From Microlunatus soli (lineage in GTDB: Bacteria > Actinomycetota > Actinomycetes > Propionibacteriales > Propionibacteriaceae): DNA of 64,000 nt. Made by a program: the position numbers and the translations under genes. A model generated the notes under the pieces. It did no database searches, was not told the origin of the DNA, and worked only from the letters and a program-made list of their open reading frames with translations. This document shows positions 45,447 through 53,909 of the stretch, piece after piece (within the stretch, counting starts at the first letter, position 1; each line of letters opens with the position of its first letter). Location: contig NZ_LT629772.1 of NCBI RefSeq assembly GCF_900105385.1, forward strand, positions 3,844,001 through 3,908,000. The letters are read 5' to 3'.

Positions 45447-45480
45447 ACGGCCCCGCACCAGACCACGGTGCGGGGCCGTT
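45447..45480 (+). terminator. hairpin terminator of tRNA-Tyr
   Basis: A 13-bp perfect stem, ACGGCCCCGCACC with GGTGCGGGGCCGT, closes a 7-base loop. It starts 12 bp after the tRNA and is followed by TTCTGGT rather than a clean T-run. Confidence 0.8.
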
Positions 45481-45502
45481 CTGGTCCGGTCTCAGCCGGC
45501 CG

Positions 45503-45619
45503 TTGTTGATCGTGCATCGCCCCTTCAACAACGCCCGCGGCAAGCTCTACGAGATCGACTTCACCGGATCGACGCTGCGCCTCGGCCGACAGCGGACCGA
45601 CCTGGATGGCGATTCCTGA
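45503..45619 (+). pseudogene. short coding-like remnant after tRNA-Tyr
   Basis: An open frame of about 38 codons ending at TGA 45617 has strong G/C third positions and reads VHRPFNNARGKLYEIDFTGS and onwards. It has no promoter or ribosome site of its own, because the tRNA terminator precedes it. It looks like the 3' end of a lost gene. Family not recognised. Confidence 0.35.
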
Positions 45620-46144
45620 TCATCGCGATCCATGCTCAGGTCGCCGAGGCCAGTCCAGGCGGCCGGTCTTCTCGTATTCGGTGATCACCGCGACCTTTGC
45701 CGCTGACGGAGACTGCGGATCAAAGGTGTAGCCGAGCCAGTCGGTGACCAGCCGGGCGGCCAGCGGCAGGCCGACCACCCGCTCGCCGAGCGCCAGCACC
45801 TGGCAGTTGTTGGACAGCACGGAACGCTCCAGTGAGAACGGATCGGTCGCGACCGCTGCCCGGATGCCGCGGACCTTGTTGGCGCAGATCGCTTCTCCGA
45901 GACCGGTCCCACCGAGCACGATGGCCCGGTCGAGTCGTCCGTCCCGGACGGCTTCGGCCGCCCGGATGACCGGGACCGGGTAGGGGGTGTGGTCGTCGGC
46001 GTCGGGAACGCCGAAGTCGACGACCTCGGCAACCCGCTGATCGTTCCGGAGTATCTCGGCCAGGTGATTCCGCAGGGTGACCGCCGCGTCGTCAGTGGCC
46101 AGTCCGATCCGGTAGTTCTGCGGTTCTGCATTGTTGTTCACCAT
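45620..46144 (-). CDS. RpiB/LacAB-family sugar-phosphate isomerase
   Basis: A 174-residue isomerase. The family core is VLGGTGLGEAICANKVRGIRAAV and NNCQVLALGERVVG. The usual active-site Cys is replaced; Glu84 occupies the position used as base by the mycobacterial enzyme. The N-terminal DHAG motif is altered to DDAA. RpiB-type enzymes isomerise ribose 5-P and also tetrulose phosphates (DerI, D-erythrulose 4-P). Its nearness to the RuBisCO-like gene makes the latter attractive. ATG 46144 gives the normal length. Confidence 0.85.
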   Translation of the reverse strand: MVNNNAEPQNYRIGLATDDAAVTLRNHLAEILRNDQRVAEVVDFGVPDADDHTPYPVPVIRAAEAVRDGRLDRAIVLGGTGLGEAICANKVRGIRAAVATDPFSLERSVLSNNCQVLALGERVVGLPLAARLVTDWLGYTFDPQSPSAAKVAVITEYEKTGRLDWPRRPEHGSR

Positions 46145-46164
46145 CGCGGCTTGCCTTTCAGACC

Positions 46165-46187
46165 AGCCCTTCGACAAGCTCAGGGCT
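46165..46187. repeat. dispersed 23-bp palindromic repeat, copy 2
   Basis: AGCCC, then TTCGACAAGCTCA, then GGGCT: the same core as the copy at 12138 with compensating changes in the stem (CC replaced by CC/GG pairs one step shifted), so the hairpin is preserved. It lies between the RpiB-like and GntR genes, outside coding sequence. Confidence 0.78.
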
Positions 46188-46212
46188 CTTGGGTGGGGGC
46201 TCTTGGATGAGG

Positions 46213-46890
46213 TCAGCGGTCCGGCAGATCGAGCCGCTTCAGGCGTTCGTAGGCGCCGAGGATGTGCTTGTCGATCGCGTCCTCGGCGGCGCGCGGATCG
46301 GCCAGCGCGAGTGCGTCGCGCAGTTCCTTGTGCTCGCTGTGCCCGACCTGCCCGAAGTCGGGGAAGCTGGCGTTGCGGGCGCGCAGGAAGACCGTGACCT
46401 GACCACGGATGGACTCCCAGACGCGCTGCACTCGGCCGTGCTGGCTGTAGGTGTAGATGATGTCGTGGAAGCGGAGGTCGAGCCGGGCGGCGTCCTCGGG
46501 GGCGATCGGGGTGCTGACGCTCTTCATCTCGTCCAGGACCGCGTCCAGCTCGGCGAAGCCGGTCGCGTCCAGCCGGGTGCAGGCGCGGCTGGCGGCCAGT
46601 CGCTCGATGGCGCCGCGCAGCGTGTGCACCTCTTCCACATCCGTCCGGGTGAGGGTGCTGATGAAGGCGCCGCGGTGCCGGCGGATCTCCACGTGGCCCT
46701 CCTGCTCCAAACGTGCCAGCGCCTGCCGGATCGGGCCGCGGCTCACGTCCAGCGCGTCGGCGAGCTCGGACTCCTTGAGGTGCTGACCGGGCTCGAACCG
46801 GCCACCGGTGATCATGTCACGCATCACGTCGGTGACGAGATCACCCAGCGCGCGCTGCGACGGCAACTGGGGCACGCCCTCGGTCATCAA
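46213..46890 (-). CDS. GntR-family regulator, FadR subfamily
   Basis: A 225-residue repressor: winged helix-turn-helix (ESELADALDVSRGPIRQALA, then LEQEGHVEIRRHRGAF) and an all-helical FCD domain with metal-type ligands DLRFHDIIYTYSQHG and FGQVGHSEHKELRDAL. Divergent from the GH39-sugar importer operon, with a TTGTCA dyad between them, so it probably controls that operon. It could also act on the RpiB-like gene downstream on its own strand. Confidence 0.93.
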   Translation of the reverse strand: MMTEGVPQLPSQRALGDLVTDVMRDMITGGRFEPGQHLKESELADALDVSRGPIRQALARLEQEGHVEIRRHRGAFISTLTRTDVEEVHTLRGAIERLAASRACTRLDATGFAELDAVLDEMKSVSTPIAPEDAARLDLRFHDIIYTYSQHGRVQRVWESIRGQVTVFLRARNASFPDFGQVGHSEHKELRDALALADPRAAEDAIDKHILGAYERLKRLDLPDR

Positions 46891-46972
46891 CGGTTCACTC
46901 TCCTTCCGGCGCGATCCGACGTTTCGAGCTGAACTGTAGTCGAGTCCCGATGCCTCGTAAATTGTAAACGAT

Positions 46973-46985
46973 TTGTCATTGACAA
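46973..46985. promoter_or_regulatory. GntR-type operator
   Basis: TTGTCATTGACAA is a perfect 13-bp odd palindrome in an A/T-rich island, 83 bp upstream of the GntR start and 122 bp before GH39. FadR-type regulators usually bind such TTGT-N5-ACAA dyads. A related half-site TTGTAAA lies just to the left. Confidence 0.7.
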
Positions 46986-47106
46986 CCTCCGTTGGTTCGG
47001 GAAGGCTCGGGACCCATCGCCGTCAGACCACGCCGCAGCCGTCGTCCTTTCCGACCGGCAGTTCGGCGTGGACACACTCACGAGGAAGTAGAGGTCTCCG
47101 ACAGGC

Positions 47107-48834
47107 ATGACCGCCGATATCGCCCCCACCCACGTCAGTCGCACCCGCTTGGGTTCGTTTCCGCGCGCGCTGCCCAGCGACCCCGACGCACCACACGTAC
47201 GGTCCGCACGGGTCGACGTGGATGCCGCCGACAGTCAGGGACCGTTGACGCCGGCGTGGGAGAGCATCGGCTACGACGAGATCAACTGGACCTACACGCC
47301 GACCGGCAAACGCCTGCTGCAGAAGTTCTCCTCCGAGCGCGGCGGCTACCACGTCCGACCGCACTACGTCTTCTGTTCCGGCAGCGGCTTCGGCATCCCG
47401 CACTGGGGCTCGGGCAACGTCTATCACGAGGATGCCGACGGCAACCCGATCTACGACTTCACGATCGTCGATCAGGCCTACGACGCGATCGTCGACGCCG
47501 GGCATCACGTGCTGGTCGAGCTCGGTTTCACCCCGCGCGACCTGCTCGGTGACGAAGCGGCCGCGTTGACGGTCGTGCCCAGCCCGACCGTCTACACCTC
47601 TTATGAGGCAGGGGCCTGGGGCTATCCGCCCCGCGACTACGACAAGTGGGGCGGCCTGGTGGCAGCGCTCGTCGAGCATTGCGTGCAGCGCTACGGCGAG
47701 CAGGAGGTCTCGAGCTGGTTGTGGGAGCTGTGGAACGAGCCGGACATCTCCTACTGGCGCGGTTCGCTGGACCAGTTCAACCGGCTCTACACCGTCACCG
47801 CCCGAGCCGTCCGCAGCGTGCTGCCGACCGGCAAGGTCGGCGGGCCGACCGTGACCGACGGCGGACTGGAATTCCTCAAGGGCTTCCTGGACTACACCTC
47901 CAGCCGCAATGAGCCGTTGGACTTCATCTCCTTCCACACCAAGGGGAGCTACTTCACCAATCGGGAGTACCGACCGATCGGCAGCCCGCCGTCGGAACAG
48001 CTCAGCCCGTCGTCGACGAAGATGATCAACGACATCCGTGAGTTCAACCGGGCTATCGCGCAGTACGAGCAGTATCGGCAGTTGCCGGTCTACGTCGACG
48101 AGTGCGACGCCTCCGTGCCGGCGCACTTCGGGACCTATGACAATCCCAACTACGAGTTCCAGAACACCGAGTACTACCCGGTGTTCCAGGCCAAGCTGAT
48201 GAAGAAGATCCTCGACCTCAATACCGAGGAAGTGGTGCAGGTCGAGCGCGCCACCTCCTGGAGCTTCTACTTCGAGGGTGAGCGCTACTTCGAAGGCACC
48301 CGGTCGTTCCAGACCGCCGGCGGCGTGGAGAAGCCACTGCTGAACGGCTATCGGATGCTGTCCCTGCTCGGCACCGAGCGGATCGCCGCGACATCGGACG
48401 CCGGTTGGACGCTCGACGACCTGGACCCGGAGGCCGGCCGCAGCATGGGCGAGGAGGTCGACGCCCTCGCCTCACGGGCGGAAGACGGAACGCTGGCGAT
48501 CCTGGTCTGGCGACACACCGATGATCAATATCGGACCAGCACCGACGAGGCCACGGTCCGACTGACGGTGCGGAATGCTCCGGTCGGCACCCTAGGGCTT
48601 ACCCACTACCGGATCGATGCCGAGCACAGCAACGCCCACACCCGATGGAAGGAACTGGGCTCACCGCAGGATCCGACCCCGGAGCAACTGACCAAGATCA
48701 CCGCGCGGCAGGGGCTGGAGGAGCTCGAGGAGACGACAACGGTCCAGGCCGATCCGGACGGAACGATCACCATCGACGTCTCGCTCCCGCTGCCGGCGGC
48801 GTCGCTGCTGCTGCTCCGACCGGAACGTCGCTGA
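47107..48834 (+). CDS. GH39 family glycosidase, beta-xylosidase-like
   Basis: A 575-residue cytoplasmic enzyme without a signal peptide. The barrel carries the acid/base in WLWELWNEPDISYW (Glu211) and the nucleophile in LPVYVDECDAS (Glu332), both standard GH39 positions; a beta-sandwich tail follows from about residue 430. GH39 includes beta-xylosidases and alpha-iduronidases. The importer next door and bacterial context favour xylosidase activity on imported oligosaccharides. First gene of the GntR-regulated operon. Confidence 0.9.
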   Translation: MTADIAPTHVSRTRLGSFPRALPSDPDAPHVRSARVDVDAADSQGPLTPAWESIGYDEINWTYTPTGKRLLQKFSSERGGYHVRPHYVFCSGSGFGIPHWGSGNVYHEDADGNPIYDFTIVDQAYDAIVDAGHHVLVELGFTPRDLLGDEAAALTVVPSPTVYTSYEAGAWGYPPRDYDKWGGLVAALVEHCVQRYGEQEVSSWLWELWNEPDISYWRGSLDQFNRLYTVTARAVRSVLPTGKVGGPTVTDGGLEFLKGFLDYTSSRNEPLDFISFHTKGSYFTNREYRPIGSPPSEQLSPSSTKMINDIREFNRAIAQYEQYRQLPVYVDECDASVPAHFGTYDNPNYEFQNTEYYPVFQAKLMKKILDLNTEEVVQVERATSWSFYFEGERYFEGTRSFQTAGGVEKPLLNGYRMLSLLGTERIAATSDAGWTLDDLDPEAGRSMGEEVDALASRAEDGTLAILVWRHTDDQYRTSTDEATVRLTVRNAPVGTLGLTHYRIDAEHSNAHTRWKELGSPQDPTPEQLTKITARQGLEELEETTTVQADPDGTITIDVSLPLPAASLLLLRPERR

Positions 48835-48851
48835 GTGACAAGGCGGGACCG

Positions 48852-49835
48852 ATGACCACCCGAGCCCTGTCGGCGAGCCGTGAACGTGCCGAGGTCGCGG
48901 AGTCGCCGACACCGGCGAATCGTCCGCCCCGCCGCGGCTGGCGGGACTGGAAGAAGACGACCTGGATCTGGCTGTTCCTGCTGCCGACCGTCGTGCTGTA
49001 CGGCGTCTACACGCTCTATCCGATCATCGCCAGCCTGGGCTACTCGTTGCTGGAGTGGAACGGCTTCGACGCCGACAAACGCTTCGTCGGCGTCCGGAAC
49101 TATCAAGCGGTCCTGACCGATCCGCTGTTCTGGAACTCGTTCAAGATCACCCTGCTCTTCATGATCATGGTGGTGCCGGCCCGGGTGCTGCTCAGTCTGC
49201 TGCTGGCGATGGTGCTGAACTCTCCGAGGATGCCGCTGGTCGGGATCCTCCGGTCGGCGTTCTTCATCCCGGTGGTGACGACGACCGCCATCATCGGGGT
49301 GGTCATGCAGTTCATCCTGGATCCCGCCAGCGGCCCGATCAACAAGGTGCTGATCGGACTCGGCAGCGGCGGGATCAGCTTCCTCGGCGAACCCGAGTGG
49401 GCGTTGCCCACCGCTGCCGCGCTGTACGTCTGGAAGTTCTTCGGCGTCACGATGATCTACTGGCTGGCCGCACTGCAGACGATCCCGCAGGACGTCTACG
49501 AGGCAGCCCGGATCGACGGCGCCGGCACCCGCAGCCTGTTCACCGACATCACCCTGCCGATGCTCAAGCCGTTCCTGGTGATCATCACCGTGCTGACCGT
49601 CGAGGAGACCTTCCACAACTTCGACCTGATGTACACACTGACCGCCGGCGGACCGTACTTCCACACCGAGATCATCGAGATCTACATCTACCGGTGGGCG
49701 TTCGGCGCATCGGTTCCGCAGCTCGGTCATGCCTCCGCGGCCGCGGTGCTCTTCGGCGTCCTGGTGGCCGTCGTCGGAGTCCTCCAGCTGTGGGGGCTGT
49801 ACGCCAGCCGTCGGATGAGGGGAGAGGCGCGATGA
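48852..49835 (+). CDS. carbohydrate ABC transporter permease, MalF type
   Basis: CUT1 permease of 327 residues: TWIWLFLLPTVVLYGVYTLY is the first helix, and YEAARIDGAGTRSLFTDITL the coupling loop. It starts at ATG 48852, 17 bp after the GH39 stop, with AAGGCGGG as a weak ribosome site; the longer upstream frame overlaps GH39 and is not used. Coupled to the next gene by ATGA. Confidence 0.94.
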   Translation: MTTRALSASRERAEVAESPTPANRPPRRGWRDWKKTTWIWLFLLPTVVLYGVYTLYPIIASLGYSLLEWNGFDADKRFVGVRNYQAVLTDPLFWNSFKITLLFMIMVVPARVLLSLLLAMVLNSPRMPLVGILRSAFFIPVVTTTAIIGVVMQFILDPASGPINKVLIGLGSGGISFLGEPEWALPTAAALYVWKFFGVTMIYWLAALQTIPQDVYEAARIDGAGTRSLFTDITLPMLKPFLVIITVLTVEETFHNFDLMYTLTAGGPYFHTEIIEIYIYRWAFGASVPQLGHASAAAVLFGVLVAVVGVLQLWGLYASRRMRGEAR

Positions 49836-50713
49836 CTGCCCAGCTCACGGCGGCGCCGCCGGCCGACACCGGTCGTCGACGTCGGTTCCTGCGGCGGCTG
49901 CCCTGGTGGATCGGCGCGGCGTTCCTGATCGGTGCGGCGGTGCTGTGGATCTTCCCGTTCATCTGGATGGTGGCGGCGTCGCTGAAGGACAACATGGAGA
50001 TGTTCGCCGGCGGCCTCAATCTGATCCCCAAGGACTTCCGCTGGGACAACTACGTCCGCGCCTGGACCGATGCGCACTTCGGTCGCTACCTGATCAACAC
50101 GATCGTCGTCACCGGGTTGACCGTGCTGATCGTGACGGTGCGCTGCGCGATGGCGGGATATGTGCTGGCCCGGTTCCGGTTCCGCGGCTCGAAGCTCTTC
50201 ATGGGGGTGCTGATGGCCACTCTGTTCGTGCCGACCGGCTACACGATCATCCCGATCGTCCAGGTATCGATGCGGCTCGGTCTGATCGACTCACTGGCCG
50301 GGATGATCCTGGCGCTCAGCGGGGCCGCCTACGTGTCGGCGATCCTGATCTACTACGGCTACTTCCGGCAGATGCCCAGGGAACTGGAGGAAGCCGCGAT
50401 CGTCGACGGAGCAGGCTTCTTCCGGACGTTCTTCTCGGTGATGCTGCCGTTGGCGATGCCGGTGACCTCGACGGTCGCGATCCTGACCTTCATCACGACC
50501 TGGAACTCGTTCTTCCTGCCGTTGGTGTTCACCTTCAGCCGCCCCAACCTCCGCACGGTCAGCGTCGGTATGCAGGCGTTCGTCGGTGAGAGCGCCACCG
50601 ATTGGAGCGGGATGGCAGCCGCCGGCGTGATCTCGATCGTGCCCGTGGTGTTGCTGTTCATCTTCTTGCAGCGCTACTTCGTCGAAGGCATCGCCGGTGC
50701 GGTGAAGTCCTGA
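49832..50713 (+). CDS. carbohydrate ABC transporter permease, MalG type
   Basis: Partner CUT1 permease of 293 residues with a basic N-terminal tail (GRRRRFLRRLPWW), six helices and the EAA loop EEAAIVDGAGFFRTFFSVML. The family-typical end LFIFLQRYFVEGIAGAVKS is present. Start ATG 49832 overlaps the previous stop by four bases. No ATPase gene accompanies it. Confidence 0.94.
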   Translation: MTAQLTAAPPADTGRRRRFLRRLPWWIGAAFLIGAAVLWIFPFIWMVAASLKDNMEMFAGGLNLIPKDFRWDNYVRAWTDAHFGRYLINTIVVTGLTVLIVTVRCAMAGYVLARFRFRGSKLFMGVLMATLFVPTGYTIIPIVQVSMRLGLIDSLAGMILALSGAAYVSAILIYYGYFRQMPRELEEAAIVDGAGFFRTFFSVMLPLAMPVTSTVAILTFITTWNSFFLPLVFTFSRPNLRTVSVGMQAFVGESATDWSGMAAAGVISIVPVVLLFIFLQRYFVEGIAGAVKS

Positions 50714-50756
50714 TCCGACGCGACGCCAGCTCCTGATCAACACCAGAAGGATGATC

Positions 50757-52193
50757 ATGACCAGAATGACCCGGCGGAATCTGTTCGGTCTGTCGGTGCT
50801 CGCCACCGCCGGGCTCGCTACCGGCTGCACTGACGATGCGGCCAGCTCCGACACTCCCGCGGTCGCCTCCGGTGCCGGGACTCTGGACTGGTGGGATCAC
50901 TTCAGCTCCTTCCAGACCCTCAACGACGACTGGGCGGCCACCCAGTCCACGGCACTCGGGGTCAAGGTCGTCCACACCTACAGCGACGCCGGCAAGGCCG
51001 ATCAAGCTCTGCAGTTGGCGCATCAGGCCAACAAGATGCCGGCGGTCTACTCCAACGTCGTCGGCATCCCGTTGGCTGCCCTGGTCGACGGCAACTGGGT
51101 GCACGAGATCAAGCTGTCCGAGGCAGACCTGGCGAAGCTGCCGAAGGGCACGATGACCGACGGGATCACCAGCCTGGACGGAAAGATCTACGGCGTTCCG
51201 ATGCTCAGCATGCGGCAGAGTTCGACGCTGACCTGGATGAACACCGACCATCTCCGCAGGGCCGGTCTGGACCCGACCGAGCCGCCGACCGACTATGCCG
51301 GCTTCAAGGACTTCTGCCGGCGACTGGCGGCGGTCAAGGCGATCCCGCTGACGATGGCGCTCGGCGGGGACGGCGGCCGGGCCGAGGAGCAGGTCAACGA
51401 GCTCGCCCAGGTCGCCGGGTTCGCCGGCTCCGAAGGGCTGAAGTTCAGCGGCGAGTACGCCTACCACGACGACAGCTACCTCACCGTGATCGAATTCCTC
51501 AAGGAGTTGTACGAGCAGAAGTACCTGTTGCCCGGCAGCAACACCCTGGACGTCGTCAACGCCCGTACCCGGTTCGCCGCCGGCGCGGTCGCGATGTTCG
51601 TGGACGGCAACTTCTCGCCGGGCGGCTGCAAGGCCATCGAGCCGACGTTCGTGGACAAGATGGCATTCGGCCCGATCCTGGTTCCGACCGCCGGGACGGA
51701 TCCGTGGACCTATCGCGGCAGTCCGTCGCCGACGTACTTCGTGTCGAAGGGTGTGGACGACCTGCAGGCCGCGCAGGGACTGGTGGACTCGTTGCTGACC
51801 GAGGAGTACCAGAAGGGCATGATCGCCGCGATGGACCAGCCGCCGCTGAATCTGGATCTGGTCGCGGACAATCCCGATGCGACCGATGCCTACAAACAAG
51901 GGGTCGCCTTCGTCCGGGACAACGTCTTCTTGATGCCGGAGGCGATCGTGCGCAACCCGGAGATCGCGGCCGTCGACGCGAAACGCAAGCCGGTCAGCCC
52001 GACCCTGGGCAACATCGTGCAGGGCTATCTGGTCGACGCGATCACCGATCTGCGCGGCGCGTTGAAGAAGCTCAGCGACAGCAACGAGGCCGATCGCCAA
52101 CAGGCCATCAAGGCGGCCCGGCAATCAGGGGCGAAGGTGTCGGAGGACGACTACGTCTTCAGCGACTGGGTTCCGGGCAAGGACTATCACTAG
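50757..52193 (+). CDS. extracellular sugar-binding lipoprotein
   Basis: Family 1 binding protein of the GH39 operon (478 residues). TRRNLFGLSVLATAGLATGC gives a Tat-like lipoprotein signal with lipobox ATGC. The mature part has GTLDWWDHFSSFQTLNDDWA and VAMFVDGNFSPGG. Two ATG codons, 50751 and 50757, are in frame. AGAAGG ends directly against the first but lies six bases from the second, which is therefore preferred. Ligand probably a xylo-oligosaccharide or similar, inferred from GH39. Confidence 0.92.
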   Translation: MTRMTRRNLFGLSVLATAGLATGCTDDAASSDTPAVASGAGTLDWWDHFSSFQTLNDDWAATQSTALGVKVVHTYSDAGKADQALQLAHQANKMPAVYSNVVGIPLAALVDGNWVHEIKLSEADLAKLPKGTMTDGITSLDGKIYGVPMLSMRQSSTLTWMNTDHLRRAGLDPTEPPTDYAGFKDFCRRLAAVKAIPLTMALGGDGGRAEEQVNELAQVAGFAGSEGLKFSGEYAYHDDSYLTVIEFLKELYEQKYLLPGSNTLDVVNARTRFAAGAVAMFVDGNFSPGGCKAIEPTFVDKMAFGPILVPTAGTDPWTYRGSPSPTYFVSKGVDDLQAAQGLVDSLLTEEYQKGMIAAMDQPPLNLDLVADNPDATDAYKQGVAFVRDNVFLMPEAIVRNPEIAAVDAKRKPVSPTLGNIVQGYLVDAITDLRGALKKLSDSNEADRQQAIKAARQSGAKVSEDDYVFSDWVPGKDYH

Positions 52194-52196
52194 TTC

Positions 52197-53747
52197 TCAC
52201 TGCAGCGCAGAGGTCAGCCGGAGGGCGTTGTCCAGATAGCGCTGGTGCCAGGGCCGACGGGTCCAGGCGGCCAGGTCGAGCTCGGTCGAACGGTCCCGGT
52301 AATCGCCGATCACTCGGTTCAGACCCGCGGTGAAATCGGCGCCCATCCCGAGCAGCATGATCTCGTAGTCCAGGGCGAAGGAACGCATGTCCATGTTGGA
52401 GGAGCCGATCACGCCGACCTGGTCGTCGACGGTCATCGCCTTGGTGTGCAAGACGTACGGCGCCGGGTAGAGATAGATCCGCACGCCGGCCTCCAGCAGA
52501 CCTTGGTAGTAGGACCGCTGGGCATGATGGACCATGAACTGGTCGGCCTTCTCCGATACGAACAGTTCGACCACGACACCGCGGTAGGCGGCGGTGGTGA
52601 TCGCTGCCAACAACGACTCATCGGGTACGAAGTACGGGCTGACGATCGACACCGAGCGCTGCGCCAGGTAGAGCATCGAGGTGAACAGCCGCAGATTCGG
52701 TTCGGTCGGGAATCCCGGCCCGGACGGCACCAACTGGAAGACGGTCGGTTCGCGGTCGGGCGTCCGGTGATCGCGGTACTCGGGATGGTATTGCTCGGGA
52801 TGGGCGTCGGTCGCGACCTCCGGCCCGGACTCGATCGCGGCCGGGCGACCGTCGACGTCGCGCACCTCACCGGTCGCGGTGGAGACCAGCAGATCGTCGG
52901 ACTCGGCGTACCAGTCGGTGGCGAAGATGACGTCCAGGGACTGCACGATCTCGCCGCTGACCTCGACATTGAGGTCGATCCACTCCCTGCCGATCCTGTG
53001 GTTGCGCTTGTTGTGGTAACCCGGCTCGATCAGGTTCTGCGAGCCCATGAACGCCCGCTCGCCGTCGATCACCACCAGCTTGCGGTGGTTGCGCAGATCG
53101 GGCCGCCGCCACTTGCCCTTGAGCAGGTTGATCGGCATCATCCGATGCCAGTCGATGCCGGCGGCCGTCATCCGCCGATTCATCTCCTGATGCCGGCTGT
53201 ACTTGCTGGAACCGAGTTGGTCGTAGAGCACCCGCACCGTGACACCGCGCTCGACCGCTCGCGCCATCGCCGCGAACAACGGCTCGGTCACCTCGTCCAG
53301 CCCGAGCGCATAGATCTCCAGGTGGACGTACCGCTCGGCGCGATCGACGGCCGCGGCGATACTGGCGATCGAGGCCCGCGCATCGGGATGCAGATCCTCG
53401 GTGAAGCCGACCACGCACGGCATCGAGGTGAGCTGACGGTTCAGCGTCACCAGGGTGGCGCTGGTCGCCGTCGAGCGGACCGTCGCCGGCACCAACGGAT
53501 GGGCAGCAGTGTATTCCTTGATCGCCCGGTTGGCCTCGGCCTGGAGCCGATGCCGGCGTCCGTGCACATACGGTGAGCCGATCAGGAAGAACAACGGCAG
53601 ACCGACGATCGGCAGGAACAGGATCAGCAACAGCCAGGCCTGCCCGGAGCTGGGCCGGCGATTCTCCGGCACCGTCCCGATCGCGATCAGCTTGACGGCG
53701 TAGTCGACGACCAGCAAAACCGTCGAGATGATGGACTGCGGAGTCAT
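52197..53747 (-). CDS. cls: cardiolipin synthase
   Basis: Phospholipase D-superfamily enzyme that condenses phosphatidylglycerol into cardiolipin (516 residues). Two N-terminal membrane helices (STVLLVVDYAVKLIAI and AWLLLILFLPIVGLPLFFLI) are followed by two HKD motifs: His221/Lys223/Asp228 in NHRKLVVIDG, and HTKAMTVDD in the C-terminal half. ATG 53747 is chosen over 53813. CATACT seven bases before it would give a leaderless transcript. Convergent with the sugar-binding gene, three bases apart. Confidence 0.95.
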   Translation of the reverse strand: MTPQSIISTVLLVVDYAVKLIAIGTVPENRRPSSGQAWLLLILFLPIVGLPLFFLIGSPYVHGRRHRLQAEANRAIKEYTAAHPLVPATVRSTATSATLVTLNRQLTSMPCVVGFTEDLHPDARASIASIAAAVDRAERYVHLEIYALGLDEVTEPLFAAMARAVERGVTVRVLYDQLGSSKYSRHQEMNRRMTAAGIDWHRMMPINLLKGKWRRPDLRNHRKLVVIDGERAFMGSQNLIEPGYHNKRNHRIGREWIDLNVEVSGEIVQSLDVIFATDWYAESDDLLVSTATGEVRDVDGRPAAIESGPEVATDAHPEQYHPEYRDHRTPDREPTVFQLVPSGPGFPTEPNLRLFTSMLYLAQRSVSIVSPYFVPDESLLAAITTAAYRGVVVELFVSEKADQFMVHHAQRSYYQGLLEAGVRIYLYPAPYVLHTKAMTVDDQVGVIGSSNMDMRSFALDYEIMLLGMGADFTAGLNRVIGDYRDRSTELDLAAWTRRPWHQRYLDNALRLTSALQ

Positions 53748-53909
53748 GGGCCGCAGTATGCCGCCTCCACCGCCACGTCCGGTGTACCCCGCGCCATGAT
53801 CAACTAATGCCACGGTGGTGAGCCTCAGGAATCGGTCGGATTCGCCGAACAGGCGAACGTCATCGGCTAGCGTGGCTGTCAGTGTTCGTGTCTATTCGGG
53901 GGGATAGCC

